Assembly: GCA_022393335.1 (NCBI GenBank)
Contig: JAJEKB010020239.1
Location: forward strand, 198,128 to 262,127
Reading direction: 5' to 3'
Source of the DNA: Macrotrachela quadricornifera
Taxonomy: Eukaryota > Rotifera > Eurotatoria > Philodinida > Philodinidae
Length of the DNA: 64,000 nucleotides
A model generated the notes under the pieces. That model was not told the origin of the DNA. It searched no databases and was given only the letters and a program-made list of their open reading frames with translations. Each line of letters starts with the position of its first letter. Within the stretch, counting starts at the first letter, position 1. Positions 10,901-22,889 of this stretch are shown here, in pieces. A program made the position numbers and the translations under genes.

Positions 10901-13900
10901 NNNNNNNNNNNNNNNNNNNNNNNNNNNNNNNNNNNNNNNNNNNNNNNNNNNNNNNNNNNNNNNNNNNNNNNNNNNNNNNNNNNNNNNNNNNNNNNNNNNN
11001 NNNNNNNNNNNNNNNNNNNNNNNNNNNNNNNNNNNNNNNNNNNNNNNNNNNNNNNNNNNNNNNNNNNNNNNNNNNNNNNNNNNNNNNNNATTGTTTTAGA
11101 TGGTTAAATCGAAAATCAAAATTTTGTCGGCATCCGTCTCCATGTAAAGTTGGTCAGTGCTCTCACGGATTTTCTCTTAACGAGTTCTCTGTTACTGAAA
11201 ATTTCTGTCATCATTAAATAAAAATCTAAAGATAAAGATAAAGATAAAGTTTCATTTTTATTTCATTAAATGTTGAAAATAGTCTCCTCGATTATTTATA
11301 TAAATTTCGATTCTTTTCATCAATTTGTTAAAAGTTTTTTAAACTCTTTTTTTTAAATATTTTTAACTATCTGAGAAATCGCACAAGCCAATGATTTTTC
11401 ATTTGTTTGATCAGTTAAATAACGGTTAACATAATCATTTAGTTAGAAATGACACGATGCAACGTCTAGTGAAAACGGTAGACACGACATACTATTCATG
11501 TGTTCCTCTGCCAATTAATTAATAACACCTGAATGAGTGTGAAGTCGACCATTTTCCTGAAGTAATTTTGAATCTTCTGTACCTGATGATTTTCTTAACA
11601 AGAGGCTCAAGACAATTTTCAACACAATAAATTGTCATCTATGATCTCATTGACATGTATACTATATATAATAAGCAGAACATTTCATTTACAGAATATA
11701 GAAAGGAAAGATCCATGGTTCAAATATGCTTTGTCGAACAGTAGCCGTTGATGATTCATCTTTATTAATCTAGGTTGTGTTAATCGACTTGCGTCCAGCC
11801 TGTCTATAATAAATCGATGAGTCATCATTTGTAATAATATGACATAATTCACAGGAACCATTAAGAAACCTGGGGAAATTTTTACGATGAAGTCTAACTT
11901 GTTAGTTGCTTTTGTTCATCAGTTCGATATGATGAAGGATGGGATATCAAAGCTTGAGGGTGAGAGTGAGGGTGAGAGTATTGCCTTTGAATCTATTACG
12001 AAAAGAGCCAGAATTTTTATGTAGTACCGATCGAATCCATTATTCATTATGTATTGTATTATTATATTTAAGTCCGAAAAAGAGCTAGTCTATATATTAT
12101 CATAGGTAAGATATTTTATTATTTATTCATGCAAAATAATCGTAAATGTTAATTCATTTATAAAATTCTTAATAGTGTTGACAGAACTTTTGATATACCC
12201 AAAGTAATATCTCCGGATCAATAGTTCACAGGAGCTGATAATTTTCTTTGTGATGTGAGCTCAAGCTAATGAGCAGTTATTTTTGTTGAGGACTGCAATC
12301 CTTTACGTCGGTACAGATATAGATGAATGATGAGGAAAAAAAATAATATTTGCCTGATGAAAGTATATCTTATTTAGTATTTTTGAAACATAATTCAAAC
12401 AAATTAACTTCTATTGACTAGTTTCCCTTCTTTTTATATTGTTGAACTCAAGTGTCGATAAATTGAATTAAATTTAGACTCTATAAAAAGAGTGAAGTTC
12501 ACATAATATCCAAGAGCGAAAACATTAGAGAAAAACAATTTTCTTTTATTCGAAAATTGATCCACAAACCAAATTTCATAGCTCATGTACGTTCATTGTA
12601 AAAACAGATGGGTCCTGATCAGGCTGTGGTTTTGTTTTGAAAAACTTTCGATCCATGAGCCAGACTTAGCTCTTTCGCAACATTGATTGAGATGTTTCGG
12701 TTTCATCAAAAAACTTTTCTAAGATTTTCACTTTTTTTAATAGTATTTTACAGATTTAACTTATTCATATTTTTTGTGTAGCTACTACAGCTCCATTGGT
12801 CGATCCTTGTACGTACACATACAAAAATGATTTTACTTCAATTTTGAAGAATTTTGCTTGTTTGCTCTTCATTTTTAGGTTCGAATGGAATCTATTGGAA
12901 TGCAACTCGTTCTCGATATTGGGGCACTGGTTCATCAGGCATTAATATGAATCAAGTATCTTCGCCAACTGGCTTATATATAGATTCAAGTAATAACATA
13001 TATGTTGGTGATAGTGGCAGCTATCGCATTATGCAGTTTTTATTTAATTCTGCTAGTGCTAGTAATGGTACTCTTATAGCAGGTACAACAAATGTATCCG
13101 GGGATTCTTCATACTCGAATCTATTTTCTACGGGCATACGTTATTTATATGTTGATTCAAGTCAAAATCTTTACGTGGCTGATGCTTACAATAATCGTGT
13201 TATGCGATGGGCAAGTGGCGCTTCCAGTGGTGTGATGGTCGCTGGAAATGGAACTTTTGGAGTTACCCTAAATCAAATATATTATCCATATGGTATATGG
13301 GTAGACTCAGCTTCAAATGTATTTGTTGCAGAATACCAAAATAATCGTGTAACAAAATGGACTCCAGGTGCAACAGCAGGAATTCTTATTGCTGGAGGAA
13401 ACGGATCAGGTAAGATTAGTTGTGGAAACGATAACATCGGTTCTATGAGAACAGTTGTTTTAAAAACAAGTGAACTAGGATTTTATCGAAAGAAATGGAC
13501 AAATGACGAAAATTTCGATAATTTCGAAATAATATGTTTAAAATTCTGAAGCTCCCTATTTCAAGAGCTTTTCGTTTATCTAAATGACATCTTCAATAAG
13601 AAACATAAAAATTGTAAAATAAAAATAAAAAGTAGAAAAGACTCCTCTGAGAATGTTCCATATAGGAGACATATCCAGAATTATGCTTTTTTCTTGCATG
13701 ATATAAGCTTAATGAACATCGTTTTAGAATATTCGATAAAGTTAATCTTTCTAATCAGAGTAATTTCTCGAGCAAATCAGCATTTTAGAATATTGATTTC
13801 TATTATATTAATATTGAAAAAGACAGCAGTAACCACGATCCAGAAATCGGAAATTTAAGAAATTCTAGCAAAACTAGCAATTCAAGAAAATCGAGAAAAT

Positions 13901-16900
13901 CATGAAAATTTAAGAAATTTTTTTCCTATGCACTCTATAAAATATCGATTGAATACAGAGGGTGAAAGTGAGGGTGAGGACGTACTCTTTGGACAGAGAA
14001 CACAAAGTGGAGGTAAGGACACAGTGTTTGAAGAGAAGATAAAATATGAGGGTGAGAGTTTAGTCTTTGAACCAAGGATACCAGGTAAGGAAGAGGGCAT
14101 AGTCTTTGAACGAAGAATACAAGGTGAGAGTGAGGCACAGGGTTTGAAAAGAAGATACCAGGTGAAAGTGAGGGCGTAGTCTTTGAATAGAGTACACAAC
14201 GTAAGGATGAGAGTCGTGTGTCGGACTTACTGAATGAAGCAGCGAGCACCAGAGACCTTTCTGATTAAAATGCAGAGTCTTAGATGTAGCTTCATGGTTA
14301 CGATCTTAGCTCTAAATTCCGATAACCGTGCTGAGTAGTTGGAATATTATACGATTTGGAAGAGAGTAAAATTTGAACTACAAAATTTTTCAAAACAATT
14401 GATTGAGTACCAAACCTTAACGATGCAATAATAACACTTGATGTTCGTTCGCCATCCTTGTCTCTACTATAATCTTTAAAAATTGCATTATAATCCTATG
14501 TAATAACAATTAACAACTAACACTAAGTAAACTATAGCAACAAACTCACTCTCATTCATCCATTACGACCATCCAAATCCGATGCTTACTAAAAGCCACG
14601 ATAGCACAAAGTGTCCACACCTATCTTATGTGCATTACATCCACCTCTAACATCTAAACGTGTCCTTCCTTCCTTCCACCACAAACATGAAAACTCATAA
14701 AATCCATTAAACCGCCTAAGTTATATAATAAGAATCCTAGAAAAGGAACTATTTCAAGTTTTCCTTTTTTTCATTTGATTCCTTCCATTCCATGCAATCT
14801 ATCTTGAAAAATCAGTACGTACTCTGAAAGAAAGGTGGTTTGCAGAACCCTTCGAAAAGGTTCTGTAGATTTCTAAAAGCATCCAAATATGTCCAAAGTC
14901 TCAGAAAAAGGGTAAATAGTTCCACAGAACCTTTTGAAGGTTCTGCGGATTATACACTCGCAGAACCATTTATTATAGAACCTTTTTTTAGGTTTCGTAC
15001 AGCAAAAAAAGATTTCGTGAGAAAATACGAAACTCTGAGGTTTCAGTACAAAACTATTACCCTTTGATACGAAACCTTAATGGTTTTTTACTGAACCCTG
15101 ATGGTTTTTGTACTGAACCGTCAAGGTTTCGTAAGAATACGAAACCTTTTTTTGAGACTTTCGACACATTCGGATGCTTTTAGAAATTTATAGAACCTTT
15201 TCGGAGGTTCTGTAAACCTCCTTCTTTTTTCCAGAGTACATCAAAATTATGTCTCCTTGTTCAAGTGCAATGCACAAACAAACTACTTCTTTCATACTTG
15301 TACGCACATCGTTCAGATCCTTGCTTTTTTTCAACTTCTATGATTTCACCTCCGTAGATGATTTACATCGAACTTCATTTCCTTCATAAAATCAAAGATA
15401 CCATTCGGTCGATACACAGTTTCAACTCCTAGATCTTCTCAATGCTCTAGATTTTCTAATATGCCTTGATTACGTTCCATTCCTTTGCGCTGGTAAGTCC
15501 ATGATATTGTGATCTGCTGCCACAACGTTAAACTCTTTTGTTCCCTAGATTCTAATTGCACTTTCAACTCCCTGGTATAACTAAGCGCTTCGATGATTTT
15601 GAATTCGATTGTTTTCCAGATTTACTCGATTTGTATGATTTTCTAGATCTTCTCAGATTCTTTTAATTCCTTGATTTTTATTATACTTTCAAGTCCATGA
15701 TACGATTAAATGTCCTATTGAAATCACATTCCTTTATTTTCTAAATTTGCCAGATTTGCTAGATTTTCTTAAATTACTTGAATTCCTTGATTTATACCGT
15801 AGTCTCATGCTGATAATATGGATAACTTTTCAGGTGAACGTAAATTTCTTGATTTGCCAGATTTTCTTATTTTTTGCCAATTTCTGAATCGTGGTTGTAT
15901 CTTGAAAAAGAAACGTGAAATATAAATAAAACAAAATCGATTAACATTTCAGTATTTGAAAGTATATAACTTGCAGAGCATTGTCTATTCTTTACATCAC
16001 CTGATATATTTATCTTTTAGTGAAAGTTCTAGTTTGAGGAAATGATGAGTAGGTAATTAGGTTTTTCCTCGGTCATTCAAAAACTAGTGTTGTCATAACT
16101 AGAAGAAGATTTCAAGTACTCATCAAAAGAAACTTGAGTAAAAAGGATTTGTATGGCAAAGACTTTTTGTTGTCTCATTCTGACATCGATGAGATAATGT
16201 TAGACCACGTCTAGTGAATTATTAGCGATGAAATTTGTCTTTATATAATATTAATAAGTGTTCGTTGGCACATTATTGTAATTAATTAATACGCACATCA
16301 AGTGACGCCATCCAATACTTTTCATTAACTGCAGAATTGTAGAGTAAAGAATATTAATCTGTATATAATTACACTGTTAAATTCTTTTTGTAACGTATTC
16401 TATCAAATCAGAAATGCATTTTTTTAACGAAATTCTGTCTATATAGACTTTAGTTTTTTATTGGTACTCTTCTCCAGAGGACAGGGATTAATTCGACTAG
16501 ACAAATACAAAAATAATTTTTTTAAAAGTTAGATCTACGAATAAAGATATGGCGTTGAAGAATCTCCGATTATCATGGTTTCTACTAAGTGTCTGAAAAC
16601 TGATCATAACGAAAATATGATCATTTTCATAGATTCACTTCAAAATTGAAACTTGGATGAAAATCTGTTGAAAAACTAATAAATGGGTTGTATTGCTTCT
16701 CCAATTAACTCTGTTACCATAAGTGAGCGCGTTATCAAAGTCATATTTTTCCTTCATCTCACAAATTTTTGGCACATGACTAGGAAAACATAGACAATAT
16801 CTTACTTAGTAGACAAGACAAAATGCTGTCGACGTTTTTCTGTACATGCGCTTAAAGTTTTGTGAAGCAATCAAATGATATGAGGATGATAATACCTTCG

Positions 16901-17584
16901 GTAGTAGGGCTAGCGGAACAAGTTGTATAGTTTCGCGCATTTATGACGGATCTCTCTCATATTATCAAAAAGAGCATGTGAATTTGTTTAATCAATCAAG
17001 TGATGGACTGTATACTGATCCTAATAACTTTCATATATTGTCTGATAGGTCGACTATAGAATAACCATTTTAATTATTTAGTACAGAATTTCTGAATATT
17101 CAATTTCGAAACGGGTAGACCTAATATATAAAATATTTTCTCTTCATTTCCAACATCAGGTAATGCAACAAATCAATTAGCAAGTCCTGCTGGTCTGTAT
17201 TACGATGAATCAAATCAATACTTATATATTGCCAACTCCGCTACCACGGTTTCTACAGTAATGAGATGGCGAGTTGGTGCTTCAAGTGGTACAGTTATAG
17301 CAGGTGTTACTGGAGTTCCTGGAAGTACGTCAACTCTATTAAAGTCACCGATGGGAATAACACTAGATCAATGGAATAATCTGTATGTGGCTGATCGTAC
17401 GAATGGTCGAGTTCAGTTTTTCTGCAATGGTAGCTCAACAGGTATTACTATTGCAGGAAGTGGTGCTAGTGGAACCTCTGTAACTACTCTAACTGCTCCA
17501 TATGATGTTAAATTAGATTCTCAACTTAATTTATATGTCTCTGACAATAGTGGAGCACGAGTTTCAAAATTTGTTAAACTATAA
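7983..17584 (+). CDS. Single-pass membrane protein with Thr/Ser stalk and NHL-repeat domain
   Basis: Five-exon model: 7983-8184, 9255-9572, 12782-12808, 12879-13409 and 17160-17584 (TAA). All introns are GT-AG and phase 1, and the total is 1503 nt, 500 aa. Residues about 28-52 form one hydrophobic segment (MKIAMIIVGTIIG onward) after a 27-residue N-terminus. Residues 68-173 are a Thr/Ser/Ala repeat, presumably an O-glycosylated stalk. After a DPCSNG junction come six NHL-like repeats, each with a D-x-x-x-N-(I/L)-Y-V-(A/G)-D core and R-V/I-x-(R/K)-(W/F) end (for example SSQNLYVADAYNNRV). NHL repeats form extracellular or ligand-binding beta-propellers; a six-bladed propeller on a type II anchor is inferred. 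Ligand unknown. Introns 1, 2 and 4 are 1.1, 3.2 and 3.75 kb and contain elements plus an assembly gap, so an extra exon hidden in the gap cannot be excluded. Confidence 0.8.
9255..9572 (+). repeat. In-frame 30-bp minisatellite encoding the Thr/Ser stalk
   Basis: Near-perfect 30-bp units (ACAGCATCAACAGC plus ATCCACAACGGTCTCC) repeat across about 9330-9555, encoding a ten-residue TASTASTTVS unit; shorter ACAGCATCA units precede them. The block is exon 2 of the NHL-repeat gene. Because the unit is a multiple of three, other frames on both strands also stay open, which explains the shadow ORFs here. Confidence 0.85.
10045..10600. mobile_element. MITE-like element with ACTCGAG ends and GGTGAG core
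   Basis: Inverted ends rich in ACTCGAG and TTTTAAAATTTTACTCGAG (10080-10165) and AGCTCGAGTAAAATTTTAA (10570-10590) flank a G-rich degenerate GGTGAGG/GATGAGG array (10205-10460). It lies in intron 2 of the NHL-repeat gene. Boundaries are approximate. Confidence 0.5.
10603..11178. repeat. Palindrome enclosing a 400-N assembly gap
   Basis: The roughly 85 bases before the gap reappear as their reverse complement immediately after it: GATGGTTAAATCGAAAATCA at 11100 mirrors 10660-10685, and GTCAGTGCTCTCACGGAT at 11153 mirrors GAGAGCACTGACC at 10619. The unresolved centre is therefore the middle of a foldback element. Confidence 0.85.
10690..11089. other. Assembly gap (400 N)
   Basis: A run of exactly 400 unknown bases lies inside intron 2 of the NHL-repeat gene and at the centre of a palindrome. 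The true length and content are unknown. Confidence 0.99.
11179..12781. other. Remainder of intron 2 of the NHL-repeat gene
   Basis: AT-rich with no exon recognised. A short TAAAGATAAAGATAAAG tract lies at 11228-11250, and a GAGGGTGAGAGTGAGGGTGAG patch at about 11955-11980. Confidence 0.45.
13955..14220 (+). repeat. Degenerate tandem repeat of about 39 bp (GAGGGTGAG type)
   Basis: Units of roughly 39 bp share GGTGAGAGTGAGG and TAGTCTTTGAA(C/A) blocks followed by an AGAATACA or AGGATACCA tail. One frame (13928-14179) stays open because the unit is near a multiple of three; I regard it as non-coding because it sits in an intron inside a repeat element. Confidence 0.65.
14813..15240. mobile_element. 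MITE with AGAACC/GGTTCT palindromic ends, nested
   Basis: The left arm (about 14817-14910: TACTCTGAAAGAAAGGTGGT and TTTCTAAAAGCATCCAAATA) is mirrored by the right arm (about 15155-15238: CGGATGCTTTTAGAAATTTA and CCTCCTTCTTTTTTCCAGAG). The interior is built from AGAACCTTTT, AAGGTTCTG and ACGAAACCTT words in both orientations. It lies inside the 2.1-kb element, so it inserted later. Confidence 0.75.
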
Positions 17585-18660
17585 TATCCATCAATTGATC
17601 TGACTTTTCCATATATAATGACTTTCTTACATTAATCGCGTCTTTTTTGTGCACATTTTAAGTATGAAATGACAACGTTTGTTAATGCACTTGCCTCTTT
17701 CGGATCTAGATTGTCTTGATTGTAGGACAACTCGTCACGAACTCTTCATAGCATGTAAAAATCGTTGTGGATAATATTTTAATGTCTTATAAGATATCAG
17801 TAATTGATTTTGTAAAAACTAATGATGAAAATTGAAGGAGGACACTATAGTCTCAAAAAATAAATTAAATATTGGATTGAAAAATGATTGACACATTTTC
17901 AAAATCTATAGAGCTTCTTTGCTATTACCTTGAGAAAGTTTCTTGTATTAAAGTCTTTCAAACTCTCTCTACGAAATAAAATTTTTCAAACCAATCGGAA
18001 ATGTTTTGTGTTGTTATTATAATTTATTTTTTGCCTATGAAATTCACAAGAATGTCAAGGAAGATTTCTTTGAAATTACCTACACAAAACCTTAGTATGT
18101 TTCGTAAATATGTTAATCATTTTTCAAGATAGTATTCAATTTTTTTTTTGGAGACTAATATTTCCTCATCAGGTTTTTTTTCACTTATCACCATTACCTG
18201 TTTACAAAATAAATTACTGACGTGCAAATATATGGCACTAGAAGATTTTGTAACATTTTGTGTGCGATGATTTGTTCTGGAATAAAAAGATTGATCACCT
18301 CTTTCTCACACATATTTTTGTTCTTACCTTTTCTTAAATAAATATTTGCTATTCATGTTTGTTTTCTCTTTATTCGGCTATATAATATCGCATTATTTCG
18401 GTCAAATTGATAAATAGATAAAAAAAAAAGTGATCATTAGAGAGAAAGAGCAGATTGAAAACTCGTATTCTAGTTGTTGCACAATTGTCTTCTATGGCAT
18501 TTTCCAAGACGGAATAAGGATGATTCTTATATTTCACACACTTGAATTGAAGAAAGATTTGCACTTTCATATACGAAATGATACTCTCTACAGTAAAATT
18601 TACTAATGTCGAAATTTTTTTAAAAATAGCACCTATCAATTTTTTTGAATACCTTTTCAT
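17585..18660. other. Intergenic downstream of the NHL-repeat gene
   Basis: No gene recognised. The minus ORF at 18370-18663 is Phe/Lys/Ile-rich without motifs and abuts an element; treated as chance. No polyadenylation signal can be picked out with confidence. Confidence 0.4.
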
Positions 18661-19143
18661 CATTGATAGCTATCAAGTTCGGATTTTAGCCATTCAATAG
18701 AGCACCCCACTAGTACTTATCTGTATGAGATTCATTAGAACAAAATAAGATTTTTATATTAAATATTTAATTAACATATTTTTCGTTATCAATTTTCATT
18801 AGTTTTTCCAGAGACTTAGATTTAAATTATATTAAAATCTAGTGTGGAGGGCACTGTATCTGTCACAATATTTTCAGCTCTTTCTGTCATTGTCTCGAAT
18901 ATGGTAGTTCGTTAAAATCCTAAGATTTTAACGTTAATTCTTGACTTTTCAAGCTACATTGTAATGTATTTTAAGACTGGATCTCTATGAAAAGTAATGA
19001 GAACTAGTAGAGAAAAATATATCAATTAAATATTTGCCATATAAATCCTATTTGGTCCTAATAAATCTGATATAGATAGTTGCCCCACGTTCTCCGCGCC
19101 GCTCTATTGAATGACTAAAATCCGAACTCGATAGCTATCAATG
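18661..19143. mobile_element. MITE-like element, about 47-bp terminal inverted repeats
   Basis: The left terminus ATTGATAGCTATCAAGTTCG, continuing through CATTCAATAGAGC (18662-18710), is mirrored at 19095-19143 (GCTCTATTGAATGACTAAAA to GATAGCTATCAAT). The roughly 380-bp interior has no ORF. TIRs are seen directly; superfamily unknown. Confidence 0.75.
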
Positions 19144-19389
19144 GTGAAGAGTTACTCAAAAAATGGTAGCTAGTATTTTAAAAACATACCGACATTAGTA
19201 CTTGAACAATAAAATCTAATTGATCCTCAACGTATTTTCAGAAAGAAAATTGTCTCGCTCGCCCATAAATCAGCTCATAGAGACTGATAGATTAGGTAGA
19301 GACTATAAAAAATCGTTCATATTCAGAATATCAGGGCAGTCGTGTCAGGCGGGTTGAAAATTAGCAAAATTCATTCTGAGAACCGGAAG

Positions 19390-19572
19390 ATGTTCTGTAT
19401 AACAGGTCAATCATACAAAAAAAGATGTTCGTTAAGAAAGGTTAGATTTTATTACTTGTTATTTTTATTTCTTATCATACTATCTACATGCAATGATGCT
19501 GCAAAACCTAGACACGGCATATTTGATCAATTATTCAATTTCAAGACGACAATCGCACACAATGTCACATGA
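19390..19572 (+). CDS. Possible signal-anchor exon, 60 aa
   Basis: An ATG at 19390 opens 60 codons to a stop at 19572. A basic stretch (KKRCSLRKVR) is followed by a strong hydrophobic segment (FYYLLFLFLIILSTC) and then NDAAKPRHGIFDQLF, the layout of a signal peptide or type II anchor. It might be a small secreted protein, or the first exon of the FG-GAP gene 3.3 kb downstream, whose big exon needs an upstream phase-1 partner. I cannot identify a donor that proves this, so it is offered as a candidate only. Confidence 0.35.
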   Translation: MFCITGQSYKKRCSLRKVRFYYLLFLFLIILSTCNDAAKPRHGIFDQLFNFKTTIAHNVT

Positions 19573-19925
19573 AAAGCAATTAAAAGAAGAAAACGGTAGA
19601 CTTTGATTTCACTCCGAGTTTACTGAGAGTTTCGAAGTACGACTACAGTATGGAATATTCAACATGTATTATCCATGTACGATGCTAAAAGAGATAGTTT
19701 TTAATCGTTCACCTTTAGTTTCGTACTCTTCTAATTCTGTTATTACCACTTCCATACGCTGTGTTTTGAGAAACACATGCGATACAAACACAGACATGCT
19801 TTCTCCAGAAGAAGCTGCCTAATTCGACTTCGAATATAAACCAATATTTCATCGAGAACCTACCATTCTTTGAACTGAAAGATATAGATCTCCGCGAACC
19901 ACGTCTCCTCTATGTGTCCTTTTGT

Positions 19926-20281
19926 ACAGGGAGCTGCAAAAGTCAGTTTGCCCAAAAAAAAATATCTCCATTGCGGGCCGAGCAAACGAACTGATTTTTT
20001 TACTAAGAATAGAGGCATGTTCAAGCTTCATATCTATAAAGACATGTCTAGAGAGACCCTTTGTTAAGTATCACTATTGATCTCAACAAAAAACGTTTTA
20101 CTTTTTGACAGATAGAAGAAAAAATAATATACTTAATAAAGGGTTTCTCTAGGTATGTCTTTATGGATATAAAGCTTGTACATGCCTCTATCAGTGGTAA
20201 AAAAATCAGTTCATTTGCTCGATCCGCAATGGAGATATTTAATTTTTTTTTGGGTAAACTGACTTTTGCACCGCCCTGTAG
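19926..20281. mobile_element. MITE, mariner-like ends, about 150-bp inverted arms
   Basis: ACAGGGAGCTGCAAAAGTCA at 19926 is mirrored by TGACTTTTGCACCGCCCTGT ending about 20280. The arms continue inward through ATCTCCATTGCGG and GAGCAAACGAACTG to the AAAGGGT/ACCCTTT region near the centre. The outer CAGGG...AAAAGT pattern resembles Tc1/mariner termini (family knowledge). No transposase. Confidence 0.8.
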
Positions 20282-22889
20282 TTGTTGATGAATAAATAGA
20301 CATAAGAAGACGAGCAGGTGATGAGGACGAAGAACATTGAGCATTTTTTTTGTTTTTACCAGAGTTGAGTTCAGCCGAAAAGAATAATTGGATTTATTTA
20401 TATTTTCGAAGCAAGAATAGACGTGTTTTATGTTAGAGTCTGATTTGAATCTCATTATATAACCAAGACATGATTTATTGAACTATACGCAAAAACTGTT
20501 TTCTAACTCATATGAGAAGATATATTGTGATTATCTTTCTGTTATATCTAGTGTTATTTACGTCAAAAATCAACTTTTAGCCATTATAGAACAAGTAAAT
20601 CAATATGTTTCACTTGAATTTGATGCTAATGAACAAACTGCCTGTTTGGATAAATAACTTCGTATTGATTAATCATCTGAAAAAAGAATATAGTATTATC
20701 GAAAACCAATGATAAAAAAAAATGAAACAAACATCATCAAATGAATCATTTTCATAAAAATGAATAATATTCTTCACTGAATTAGCTAATATTTAGAAAT
20801 ATCCAAGGTTAAATTTTTATTGAAATAAGACTAAGTCAACGTCAACAAGTGATCTCACGTTAGGTAATATTTTCAGTTCTATGCTGATTTATCATACAAT
20901 AATTAAAATAAGTTTAATGTATTCTCCAAATTTCATGTAATTTGTATATCTCTTTCTTTCGATTTATATGATCAGTTTTTGTCCTATTCGATGATAACTA
21001 ATCATAAAGCCGTTCGAAATTAATTTAAATAAATAAAAGAAAAATATTTTTTGGTAAATTTCAAATAAAAGTTCTATGTTTGTTGATTTATGTTATGGAC
21101 TAGGTTTTATAATAGAAAATTATATTATCTAAAATATGTTTTTCTCTTTTTGAGTAACATAGACCAGTATATGTCTAGACATGTAATTATAGTTTTATAA
21201 ATACATTCATAAAAAAACAAAAAAATAGAATTTTAAACAAACTCTTATTTCCTCTAGAGACTCGCTCTTCTCTTTCTCGTAGAAATCGTGTTTCTAAACT
21301 ACCGTCAAGCGATTCACTTATAAAATTAAAAAAACCGAAGTCAGATGCTAGTTCTTCGATCTCACCTGCCTTTGACCGAACTTGATAAAAACAAATGTTT
21401 TTCGTTAAAAATTTGTCGCTTATTTAAGAAATTGACCTTCAAAAAATTTTTAGAAAACTGACTTCAGTTTTAAATTCCTCGTCCTCGATTACCCTTCGGT
21501 CAACGCTTCTAAAAGAACTTTTTTTGTAAAAAAATGAATCCAAAACAAAATTTAAAAAAACTAACATGATATTTGGATTCCTCGACCCCGATTACCCTTT
21601 GGTCAAGTTTTACAGAAAATATTAAAAGAATGTTTTTTTGACCTTGTGCGGACATATAAGCAATCAAGCAGACAATTTATGTTTGCAAGACTCTTCTCTA
21701 CGAGAAAGAGAATATTCCGATAGATATGCCATTGATTTAGAGCACATAAGAAACTACGAAAATTAAATGTATATATCTGATATTTGTTTGATACGCAATA
21801 TTCGTCATTCTAATATTAAAAAAACTATACTTTAGTGTTTTCTTTCTCTCTTTTTTCTATCTTAATATCGTTCGCTGGCTTTGATTTTTAATTTCTCATT
21901 AATATTTATCATTCAATGATAATTAACATGCATTTATATAACAACTAGTAGGAGCTATAACAGTCAGTAGAGAAAAAGGTGACAGTTCACAGATATTCGA
22001 TTTTTTTTTTCTGTTAAATAACTAATGAAGCATATCACACATACATATCTTATAATATTATCTTCAAAGGACACCAGGTAAAAAACAAGAAGCAATATCA
22101 GTACATGCTTATTGATTATTAAAAAAGTAAATATACATGCAAACAAGTAAAAATGATAAACTGAAATTTGAATATATGAAAATAGTTAGAGAATCATTGA
22201 AGATAGATAAATAGAAATAAATGCTTTATTCGATGTTTTACAACAATTAATTAATAAAATAATCAATAGTATCCTCATTCGGTATAGAAAATTAAGTAAT
22301 AAATGACGAGACAAAAAATAGAATCTTATTTCTTTATCAATTTATGATTAGTATAATAGATTTCGATGGTCTTCGAACTCTCATCAATTGAACAAGTTAA
22401 TGAATCAAATATGTCTTCAGAATTATCAGAGTCGAATAATGGATCGGATATTGATATAGATTTAAAACCATCGTAATTATTTTTCTTAATATTTACCAAT
22501 ATCAATTAAATACTCATGTTTTATTGATAGATATACATTCTGTTCACGCATTAGACCACAAACCATGGCAATTTTATTATTCTCAACATTCACAAGTCTA
22601 GTAATGGTTGCTGGAATATTAATAGTTTGCTTTAGTATACCCAAACCAAGTATGTTCAATTTTAATATATTTATCATTGACATTAAAAAATTTATTTTCT
22701 CATTCATATTAAAAGCTATAGAGCTGAGACTTTGAAGTTATTTAGTACTAAGCATGTAAAATAATCTCCCAAAGTTTCAAAGAGTTTGCTTTTATTAAAT
22801 ACAAGAATATTCGATTGTATGTATAATTCATCTTGTAAATGCATTATATTGATGATATATATATCTATTTTAATTTGTGTGTTATTTAG
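20282..22889. other. Intergenic or intronic, repeats and weak ORFs only
   Basis: Very AT-rich. A repeat described separately lies at 21270-21690. Just before the FG-GAP exon are a plus-strand 36-codon acidic frame (22366-22476, rich in Ser, Glu and Asp, possibly a terminal exon) and two minus-strand frames (22486-22707 and 22716-22898) with fairly protein-like composition (for example IPATITRLVNVENNKIAMV). None is recognised; they may be remains of an element. Confidence 0.35.
21270..21690 (+). repeat. Copy of dispersed CCTCGACCCCGATTACCCTTTGGTCA repeat
   Basis: Successive diverged copies of a roughly 120-bp unit with the core GATTCCTCGACCCCGATTAC followed by CC(T/C)TT(T/C)GGTCAA (about 21360, 21480 and 21590), ending with TTTTTTTGACCTTGTGCGGA and a CAAGCAGACAA tail. 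The same cores and the GACCCTGACACAAAC-type tail recur at 58180-59190. Confidence 0.65.

Larger units (their letters stand above)
13815..15915. mobile_element. 2.1-kb inverted-repeat element in intron 4, with a nested MITE
   Basis: The left end (13819-13910: AACCACGATCCAGAAATCGG then TTTAAGAAATTCTAGCAAAA) is mirrored at the right end (15740-15910: GCTAGATTTTCTTAAAT and CAATTTCTGAATCGTGGTTG). Each end is followed inward by blurred copies of GATTT(T/G)CTAGAT words. The interior carries a minisatellite (13955-14215) and a second element (14813-15240). No transposase was recognised, so this appears non-autonomous. Confidence 0.6.

Noticed and set aside
13928..14179. 83-aa ORF with EGES/FEER-like repeats
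   Set aside because: Lies in a degenerate tandem repeat within an intronic element; open only because of the repeat period; the overlapping minus-strand ORFs are equally long.
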